DNA of 64,000 nt from Bacteroidota bacterium (GTDB lineage: Bacteria; Bacteroidota; Bacteroidia; Chitinophagales; Chitinophagaceae), in contig VGFK01000002.1 of assembly GCA_016868895.1 (NCBI GenBank), forward strand, positions 1 through 64,000, read 5' to 3'. Of this stretch, positions 45,988-53,078 are shown piece after piece. Below the pieces are notes generated by a model. The model saw only the letters and a program-made list of their open reading frames with translations. It searched no databases and was not told the DNA's origin. Positions within the stretch are counted from its first letter, which is position 1. Each line of letters opens with the position of its first letter. A program made the position numbers and the translations under genes.

Positions 45988-47421
45988 ATGCCCAACAATG
46001 CCTATACGAGAATTGGTGTTTTACTGCTTTTGGCTGCGCAACTCATGTTATTTACTTCCTGTCGGAAAAATGAATTGACGGGAGGAGGGTGGACGCCCGC
46101 TGATACGGCGACTTATAACCCGGATTGGACCTTTTCGTCCCACGGAAACAGTCTTCCCAATTATGATGTTGTATTTCCGCCAACCAAGGTCAATACCCTT
46201 GAACTGGTAATGACCGCATCACAGTGGACATCGGTTAAGGCAAATGTGAAGACCATAGTAGGATACGAGTTTGGAACCAATACACCATCGCCTCCCGCAA
46301 ACAGTACGGCAGAACCCAGTTATATCGATGTAACCATGCGGTTCAATGGGAAAACATGGAAGAACGTTGGTTTTCGTTTAAAAGGAAATTCCTCGTTGCG
46401 GTCTGCTTGGGGGCAAGGCAATTATAAATTGCCATTCCGATTGAATATTGATCGCTTTGAAGACCAATATGCCGGAATCACCAACCAGCATTTTTATGGG
46501 TTCGAAGAACTTTCATTTTCACCCGGCTTCAAAGATCAATCACTGATTCGAGAAAAGTTGGCTGCAGATGTGTTCCGGGCTGCCGGAATACCTGCCGCCC
46601 AGACCGCCTTCTATCGTGTGTTCATAGATTTTGGAAGTGGTCTCAAGTACTGTGGCATATATACTGGAGTAGAGATTCCGGATGATAACATGATCAAATC
46701 GCAGTTTGGGGAAGAAAGTGGCAACATCTATAAACCAGAGTCTAATCTCGTCGCCTTCGCAGAGGCGGTATTTGAAAAAAAGAACAAAACACTGACTCCT
46801 GATTTCAGTGATGTAAAAAGTTTTTTAGCGGCTTTGAATGATCCCATCCGTTCCACCAATCCTGCTCAATGGAGGACTGCGCTCTCTTCCAGGTTCAATG
46901 TGGATCATTTCTTAAAGTATCTGGCGGTGAACAATGTGATGGTGAATTGGGACAGTTATGGGGTCATGGCGCACAATTATTATTTTTATAACCATTCAGT
47001 AGCTAAACTCACGTGGATTCCCTGGGATCACAACGAGGCATTTTCAGGAAGTCCGGGCCTTACCGGCACTGGAAGCGGTGGGGGAATGGTGCCCGGAGCT
47101 GGAAGATCACCATTGTCCTTGACCATGAATGAAGTCAGTTCTTCATGGCCGTTGATTCGTTACCTGGCAGATGATCCAGTGTATTTTGAGCGGTATAAAT
47201 CGTTTGTTCGACAGTTTACCAGCTCATCTTTTGATCTCAACCAACTCAACACCTTGATTGATCGGTATCAGTCGCTCATCTCTCCCTATGCCATAGGAGA
47301 AAATGGCGAGATCCCCCAGCATACCTATCTTACCAATGCAGCTGCATTCACAGCTTCATTTGCAGCCATCAAATCGCATTTGTCGGCCCGTAAAACACTC
47401 GCTCAAACCTTTGTTCGATGA
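45988..47421 (+). CDS. CotH kinase-family lipoprotein
   Basis: 477 aa. The N-terminus is a lipoprotein signal with lipobox LFTSC (Cys near residue 23). The CotH domain (about 125-400) shows the usual opening VTMRFNGKTWKNVGFRLKGNSS (given as a position guide near 113), LPFRLNIDRF, FYGFEELSFSPGFKDQSLIREKLA near 170 and the IDFGSGLKYCGIYTGVE region. CotH proteins are secreted or envelope kinases with a protein-kinase-like fold. The catalytic D and N set WIPWDHNEAF is near 346. It opens an operon with VTC, DUF4956 and DUF2490; the stop overlaps VTC by 4 bp. Its substrate is not known. Confidence 0.88.
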   Translation: MPNNAYTRIGVLLLLAAQLMLFTSCRKNELTGGGWTPADTATYNPDWTFSSHGNSLPNYDVVFPPTKVNTLELVMTASQWTSVKANVKTIVGYEFGTNTPSPPANSTAEPSYIDVTMRFNGKTWKNVGFRLKGNSSLRSAWGQGNYKLPFRLNIDRFEDQYAGITNQHFYGFEELSFSPGFKDQSLIREKLAADVFRAAGIPAAQTAFYRVFIDFGSGLKYCGIYTGVEIPDDNMIKSQFGEESGNIYKPESNLVAFAEAVFEKKNKTLTPDFSDVKSFLAALNDPIRSTNPAQWRTALSSRFNVDHFLKYLAVNNVMVNWDSYGVMAHNYYFYNHSVAKLTWIPWDHNEAFSGSPGLTGTGSGGGMVPGAGRSPLSLTMNEVSSSWPLIRYLADDPVYFERYKSFVRQFTSSSFDLNQLNTLIDRYQSLISPYAIGENGEIPQHTYLTNAAAFTASFAAIKSHLSARKTLAQTFVR

Positions 47422-48101
47422 AGTGGGATCAGGTGTTGAATGAATTTGAACGCTGCCGACTGGAAGATCTTCCTGCTGAGCTGGTATACTCGGGTAGAAA
47501 AGACATCAAATACCCCATGAACCTGGAGCAGGCAATTGAAGTCCTTTCTCATTTGGACAGCAATTATCGGGTCATGTCCTATCAGGGGACGCTTATTCAG
47601 CATTATTGCACCGATTATTTTGATACACCCGATTTAGTTTATTATCTGGATCACCACCGGGGAAAGCTCAACCGGGAAAAACAACGAAGAAGAACCTACC
47701 AAGATGGAACTTCATTTTGGGAAGTAAAAAGTAAGAACAATCGGGGACAAACCATCAAAACCCGCAACACAAACAGGGTGGAAGCAAGCGATGGGCTTAT
47801 TCAACAATTGCATGTGGAATATGATCGGATCACGCTTTTTTCAAAAGATTTTTCCGAAAAAATTACAGTAGATGTTAATCTGTGTTTTTCACGCAACCAC
47901 CAGGAATTTCAAGATCAGCACCTGATTGTGATGGAAAGTAAAGGGACATCCCACCACCGGTCGCCATTTAATGTGTTGATGCGTGAGTTGCATATTCGTC
48001 CCAATGGGTTCAGTAAATACTGTGTTGGAATGGCACTGCTCTTTCCTTTACTAAAAAGCAATAATTTTAAACAATTGTTACGTTCCACGTTAAATATATA
48101 A
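47418..48101 (+). CDS. VTC-domain protein (polyphosphate-polymerase-like)
   Basis: 227 aa. It is a soluble, single-domain member of the VTC/CYTH-related triphosphate-tunnel fold. Basic and acidic tunnel residues are visible: RKDIKY (about 26-31), the YFDTPDLVYYLDHHRG strand pair near 69, LNREKQRRRTYQDG near 86, FWEVKSK near 104, ITVDVNL near 150, VMESKG near 172 and KYCVGMALL near 193. In yeast, VTC4 with this fold makes inorganic polyphosphate from ATP. There is no SPX domain or membrane anchor, so activity is inferred. It overlaps CotH by 4 bp and DUF4956 follows after 3 bp. Confidence 0.85.
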   Translation: MKWDQVLNEFERCRLEDLPAELVYSGRKDIKYPMNLEQAIEVLSHLDSNYRVMSYQGTLIQHYCTDYFDTPDLVYYLDHHRGKLNREKQRRRTYQDGTSFWEVKSKNNRGQTIKTRNTNRVEASDGLIQQLHVEYDRITLFSKDFSEKITVDVNLCFSRNHQEFQDQHLIVMESKGTSHHRSPFNVLMRELHIRPNGFSKYCVGMALLFPLLKSNNFKQLLRSTLNI

Positions 48102-48104
48102 TAC

Positions 48105-48710
48105 ATGAGTCATTTTCTTCAGTTAATGGGTAATTGGTCCTGGGAAGAAATCAATCCGGTTTTTGTAGTAAAACTGACATTGAATCTAATTGCAGTGGGC
48201 ATCTTATCGTGGCTGATCTATTTGAAGCACCACAAACGGTCCGATCTGATCCTTACGTTTTTTGCATTCAATACCATCGTATTCCTGATCAGCTATTTGC
48301 TCAATCGTGTAGACCTGAGTACGGGTGCTGCTTTTGGACTATTTGCTATTTTTTCCATGTTGCGCTATCGGACAGAAGGAATATCTGCGCGGGATATGAC
48401 CTACTTGTTTTTATCCATTGCTATTGGACTCATTATGGCAGTGAGTACCGGCACATTTTTTGAGCATGTAGTACTTGCAGGATTTATTTTATTGCTCACG
48501 TCGGTATTGGAGCGCGGATTTTTTGCCACCCAAACTTCAGTCATCTCAATTGTATACGAGAAGCCGGAATTGATTCATCCCAGTAAACGAAAAGAACTTT
48601 TAGATGATCTGCATGCGCGTACCGGTCTTACCATCCGGCATATTGAAATTGGCGACATTGATTATCTCAAAGATGCTGTTGTGATAAAAGTATACCATGA
48701 ATTGCGTTAG
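48105..48710 (+). CDS. DUF4956 membrane protein
   Basis: 201 aa with four or five hydrophobic helices (about residues 20-45, 48-68, 75-90, 100-118, 125-145), including the conserved GLFAIFSMLRYRTEG loop near 80 and ARDMTYLFLSIAIGLIMA near 95. A soluble C-terminal domain of about 55 aa follows. DUF4956 genes are repeatedly found next to VTC and CotH genes in several phyla; the function is unproven. A role as a membrane partner or channel for the VTC product is inference. The stop overlaps the next start by 14 bp. Confidence 0.85.
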   Translation: MSHFLQLMGNWSWEEINPVFVVKLTLNLIAVGILSWLIYLKHHKRSDLILTFFAFNTIVFLISYLLNRVDLSTGAAFGLFAIFSMLRYRTEGISARDMTYLFLSIAIGLIMAVSTGTFFEHVVLAGFILLLTSVLERGFFATQTSVISIVYEKPELIHPSKRKELLDDLHARTGLTIRHIEIGDIDYLKDAVVIKVYHELR

Positions 48711-49374
48711 TCGTTTCCATATAGTGATGGCATTGAGTCTTGCGGGTGTAACAGCTCAAGCGCAGGCTACCCGCTCGGATCCTGTTGATGGACAAGGATG
48801 GTACGGGGCTGGACTCGAGCTCAACTTGCCCAAGAAATGGGGAGCGGAAATATCGTACCAGTCCCGTTTCTACAACGACCTCAAGACCTATTATGGGTCC
48901 TATTTATCGCTATCGCTGGAGAAAGGATTATCCAAGAGTGTTTATCTGCTCGGCGCATACCGTTTATCCAAATTGACCAAGGGCACCTACAATCGGTTTA
49001 CGGGTGGAGTCGTATTCAAAAGAAAGCTGGGCGATATCAAGACCGATGTGAGGATGATTTATCAAAACCAGGTCCAGGATTTTGATGATCCTGCTAAGGA
49101 GGACGATCGGGATAATTTTGTGCGCATCCGCTTAAGGGGTCGAAAAAAACTTTCTGATCGATTTGATGCGATCGCCAGTGCAGAACCCATCTATCAAATT
49201 GCGAAAGGAGTACAGATCGACAATTACCGCTTTCAGGCCGGCTTGAGGTATTCGTTTACCAAGCAGGCCAGTTTGGACGTGTTTTATATCAATCGCCCCG
49301 ACTATGCAAAGTCATACAAGCGGCAGTATCACATCTTGGGTGTTGCGTTCAATTATGAATTGAAAGTCGACTGA
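48697..49374 (+). CDS. DUF2490-type outer-membrane beta-barrel protein
   Basis: 225 aa with a signal peptide (MALSLAGVTAQAQ). The mature part alternates strands such as WYGAGLELNLPKKWGAEISYQSRFY and ends in YHILGVAFNYELKVD. DUF2490 proteins are small barrels of unknown function. It starts within the end of the DUF4956 gene, so all four genes 45988-49374 are coupled. Its stop is 2 bp from the convergent PiT stop. Confidence 0.75.
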   Translation: MNCVSRFHIVMALSLAGVTAQAQATRSDPVDGQGWYGAGLELNLPKKWGAEISYQSRFYNDLKTYYGSYLSLSLEKGLSKSVYLLGAYRLSKLTKGTYNRFTGGVVFKRKLGDIKTDVRMIYQNQVQDFDDPAKEDDRDNFVRIRLRGRKKLSDRFDAIASAEPIYQIAKGVQIDNYRFQAGLRYSFTKQASLDVFYINRPDYAKSYKRQYHILGVAFNYELKVD

Positions 49375-49376
49375 TC

Positions 49377-51086
49377 TCAATGGATCAACGTCGTGATCCA
49401 GTACACCAAGCCTGCCAGCACAGCACTTACAGGAATGGTCAGCAGCCAGGCCACCAGCAGGGATGAGGTTACGCCCCATCGAACAGCACTGAGCCGTTTT
49501 GTGGCTCCTACACCAATGATGGAACCGGTAATGGTATGCGTAGTGGATACCGGAATCCCCATTTGACCGGTGAAAAACAAGGTAAATGCTCCTGCTGTTT
49601 CTGCTGCCACGCCTTCCAGGGGGGTTACTTTAGTGATTTTGGTACCCATGGTTTTTACAATTTTCCAGCCTCCGCTCATTGTACCAATGCCTATTGCGAG
49701 ATAGCAGGAAATGGGTACCCATCCGGGAAGCTGTCCAAAGTCTTGAATTTGTCCACTGGCAATGAGCGCAGCGCCAATGATACCCATAACCTTTTGTGCA
49801 TCATTTCCGCCGTGACCTATGCTGAATGCGGCAGAACTGAAGAGCTGCAACTTTTTAAACATGCTGGCAACAGAATGGGCATTGGGGGTTTTTATTTTCT
49901 CTACATAGATATAAGCAAGCATGAAGAACACTGCAGTAAGGATGATGCCCCACACTATTGCATAGTTTTCCGACTTCTCAATATCCTTCTTGAAATCTTT
50001 TTTAATGTCGAATTTTTCAATTTTCGACTTAACCTTTTCCCAGCTCTTGGGATCTATTGGATAAATAGCATTGATGGCTGCCAAGGTGCTGTCCAGGCTG
50101 ATTTCTTGTTTGAGGTATAGTTTTAAAGGCGACTTGTATTTTTCAGTTTCTGTTTTGGCAACATCAAATCTATCTTTGAATTCAGGATTTTCTGCAGCCA
50201 GTGACTCTAATATAAGATAGTTATTTGCGTTGCGGGTGGCGTCTTTGAGTCGACTAACTTCTATGTCTTTTAGTAATCCGTTGTGGTAGGCATAGTTTAC
50301 GATCGAATCGGTGCCAATTTCATCATAAAGTATGACTCGGGGAACTAGGGTGTTGAATATGACTTGAGCATCGCCGAGTTTTTTAGATGCCTCCCGTTCC
50401 TTTATGATCAGCGAAGAGTCAGAGGGAGATGCTTGAAAAGCAGATGAAGCTTTCGCGTAATCCGTTTCGTATTTATCCAGTTTGATGAATTTCTTGAGCC
50501 CTTCTTTCATTTTGCCTTCTTCAAACGTATCGAAGATCACGACGGTCAGAAATGTTGCTGCACAAATGATTGCACACCTCATCCATATGTTACGAGCAAC
50601 TGTAACAATCGTTATGAAGATCGAAATGATCATTCCAATCATGGGTGCGAAAAAGATAAAGAGTACGGTTTTTATGATGGTTTGACTTTCAACGATTTTA
50701 TTCCAGGCAATGAGTTCTCCAGAATCAATGAATGCATGGGCAATCGCCGCACCAGCGAAACCTCCAATCAAGGTATGCGATGAGGAAGAGGGAATGCCGT
50801 ACCACCAGGTGAGCAGGTTCCAGAAAATAGCTGCGATTAGTCCCGACAGAATAACCGGAAGGGTAATGAACTCTTTGTTTACCGTTTTGCTGATGGTATT
50901 GGCTACTGCATGATCTTGAAAAATCCAGTAAGCAACAAAATTGAAAAAAGCAGCCCACACCACTGCTTGGAAAGGGGTGAGTACTTTTGTGGAGACTACG
51001 GTAGCAATTGAATTAGCTGCATCGTGAAAACCGTTGATGTAATCGAATACCAGCGCCAGAATGATGATCGCAATCAGAAGTGTCAT
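49377..51086 (-). CDS. Inorganic phosphate transporter, PiT family, with large hydrophilic insert
   Basis: 569 aa. PiT signature sequences lie near both ends: DYINGFHDAANSIATVVST (about residues 15-33) and GHGGNDAQKVMGIIGAAL (about 419-436), with PSSSSHTLIGG and PVSTTHTITGS as the paired loops. About ten transmembrane helices. Residues about 186-372 form a charged, soluble insert between the halves; such inserts occur in other long PiT proteins. It takes up phosphate with H+ or Na+. It is third in a minus-strand operon (porin, DUF47, PiT). Confidence 0.94.
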   Translation of the reverse strand: MTLLIAIIILALVFDYINGFHDAANSIATVVSTKVLTPFQAVVWAAFFNFVAYWIFQDHAVANTISKTVNKEFITLPVILSGLIAAIFWNLLTWWYGIPSSSSHTLIGGFAGAAIAHAFIDSGELIAWNKIVESQTIIKTVLFIFFAPMIGMIISIFITIVTVARNIWMRCAIICAATFLTVVIFDTFEEGKMKEGLKKFIKLDKYETDYAKASSAFQASPSDSSLIIKEREASKKLGDAQVIFNTLVPRVILYDEIGTDSIVNYAYHNGLLKDIEVSRLKDATRNANNYLILESLAAENPEFKDRFDVAKTETEKYKSPLKLYLKQEISLDSTLAAINAIYPIDPKSWEKVKSKIEKFDIKKDFKKDIEKSENYAIVWGIILTAVFFMLAYIYVEKIKTPNAHSVASMFKKLQLFSSAAFSIGHGGNDAQKVMGIIGAALIASGQIQDFGQLPGWVPISCYLAIGIGTMSGGWKIVKTMGTKITKVTPLEGVAAETAGAFTLFFTGQMGIPVSTTHTITGSIIGVGATKRLSAVRWGVTSSLLVAWLLTIPVSAVLAGLVYWITTLIH

Positions 51087-51104
51087 GGGGGAGTGACTTT
51101 ATGG

Positions 51105-51752
51105 TTATGCGTATTTGATGATGATCGATTCGATCACGTTAGCAGCGTCCTCGCATTTATCGGTTGCGATTTCGAGTACCTGGTAGATCTCTCTTTTTTT
51201 AATCACTTCTTTGAAGTCATTTTCGTTGTTGAACAACATTTCGATGCTCATATCGAATACATCATCTGCCTGGTTTTCGATGCTGTTGATTTTCACCAGC
51301 GCTTCTGTCATTTCCCTCAGATTTTTCATATCCCGAAGACCGTTAACAGCTTTTTTTATTTCAATAGTACCCTGCAGAATCATATCGGTCATCTTGTGGA
51401 TACCGGTATCGTTCGGGTTGATTTTATAGAAATTGATTTTTTTGGCAGATGCATAGATATAATCCGCTATATCATCCAAAGCAGTTGCCAGCTGGTGAAT
51501 ATCCTCTCTGTCGAAAGGTGTTATGAAGTTTCTGCCCAATTCGGTAAAGATATTGTGCGTTATGTCATCATTCTTGTGCTCAAGGTTTTCAATATGCGCC
51601 AGTATGGCAGCACGTTTATCTTCATCCGTTTCATATACCATTTCCTGAAGGGTGATCCCTATTTTATGAACTGTTTCAACAACACTCTCAAATAGGGTGT
51701 AAAAAATCCTGTCTTTCGGAAGAAAAATCTTGAAGAATGAATTAGCGGCCAT
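51105..51752 (-). CDS. DUF47 / PhoU-like PiT accessory protein
   Basis: 215 aa, all helical. It belongs to the DUF47 family, which commonly precedes pit genes and resembles PhoU; it probably regulates the transporter and may bind metals with E/DxxxD-type motifs such as ALDDIADYIYASAKK (about residues 90-104) and ENQADDVFDMSIEMLF (about 162-177). It lies 18 bp upstream of PiT and 15 bp after the full-length end of the porin gene. Confidence 0.92.
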   Translation of the reverse strand: MAANSFFKIFLPKDRIFYTLFESVVETVHKIGITLQEMVYETDEDKRAAILAHIENLEHKNDDITHNIFTELGRNFITPFDREDIHQLATALDDIADYIYASAKKINFYKINPNDTGIHKMTDMILQGTIEIKKAVNGLRDMKNLREMTEALVKINSIENQADDVFDMSIEMLFNNENDFKEVIKKREIYQVLEIATDKCEDAANVIESIIIKYA

Positions 51753-51767
51753 GGTATACTGTTTTAT

Positions 51768-52997
51768 TTAAAAGTTAAGTTGTGCTTGGATGCGGAGCAG
51801 TCGTCCTCGTTGGTCGTTTACCTTAAGTTTACTGTCTTCAAACCTTCTGTGGGAGAAAACGTACATGGTGGTAAGTTCGAAAAATTTATTGAATTGCCAC
51901 TCAAGTCCGAATTCAGCTTCGCGAACATGGTAGGTTCTGGCGTCCAGTTCATGCTTTTTGCCACCGTCATAGGATTATATTCGCATGAAAGGGAAGAAGG
52001 TTTCATCTTTTCGTTTGCCGGGTATTTTCCAGCTGAACGTAGCATAACCGCCAGAAAGACTAGTGGTTTCTATAGAGTCTTTACCGGGATTGTAACGAGG
52101 GCCTTGACCGATGTTGTATTCCGCTTGAATTCCAAATGGGCGCGGATAGAGTATAAAGGATCCGGCTATGCGTTTATCGTTGAACTCAAAGGATTTTATG
52201 GCCTTGACACTACTGGATCTGTTTTCGGTTGGTATAACGTACCGACCGGTATGTGCCTGAATGCCCGGTTCTATGATTTGATTTCCAATTTTAGTTGGAA
52301 CACTCAGTCGTGCAACGATGTGGAGGTTGTTGTTGAGTTCTGGTCGATTGGCTGTTTGACCATTGTATACTCCCAGTGCGAACACGCCATAATCTCCTGA
52401 CCCTTTTTCATTGTCCCGAACAAAACCTGCAAATAGCTCACGTGATTTTTGAGGAGCCCAATAAAAAAAGGCACCCATATCCCGTTCGTTGGAAACTGCA
52501 GAATTGAGGGCATCCGCACGATCCAGGGGAAGTCGGTTTTGGCTGGACTGCATGTTTTCGAAGCCGTATGGTACTTTACTTTGACCGATCCTGAGCCGAA
52601 ACTCGCTTTTTTTATCAAAGCCTAAATCAAAATATGCATCCCGTAGTTGGAAAATATTTTGAGTGGAACCGGCCGAACTTCCAAAATCCGGTTGAATATA
52701 AAAATAAATGTTCTCTTTTAAGTTCCCACTGAAAATAAGCCGTGCGCGACGAATTCCAAATCCGTTGTTTCCACCCCAAGATCGATCACATTGCTCGCAT
52801 TTCAGGTCGGGGTTGGTCTCCAAAAGCCGGTTGTATCGAAACTGCATGTACCCTCTAAGGGATATGGTCTCGTACCATTTTTTCGGAGCAGGGCTAGAAG
52901 TTTGGGAGGTTGATTCCACTGTGCTGAGGACTAGACATATTGCCGTCATGGCAATGTGTTTGAGAGTTGAGTTCAAGGCGTAGGCTTTTAATTGCAC
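51768..52997 (-). pseudogene. Phosphate-selective porin (OprO/OprP type) with an in-frame stop codon
   Basis: A signal peptide (TAICLVLSTVEST) leads to an outer-membrane porin of the OprO/OprP family: ISLRGYMQFRYN (about residues 45-56), RRARLIFSGNLKENIYFYIQPDFG (position guide near 82) and RIGQSKVPYGFE near 134. A TAA at 51975-51977 interrupts the frame after FFPFMRI; directly beyond it, in the same frame, homology continues (YDGGKKHELDARTYHVREAE, FELTTMYVFSHRRFED) to a normal barrel end AQLNF at 51768. The stop removes 69 codon positions, including the C-terminal Phe needed by BAM. A C-to-T change of CAA would explain it. GTG 52997 or ATG 52949 may be the start. Confidence 0.85.
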
Positions 52998-53078
52998 TAC
53001 AAATCTCTCACAATCATAAAGCGCGTCGGTACTTCTTACATTATCAAATTGTTAACTATTTGCTGAATAATAGGATAA

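Noticed and set aside
51768-52045. Frameshift in the porin gene
   Set aside because: Direct translation shows the homologous tail in the same frame after the TAA, so the lesion is a nonsense codon and not a shift.
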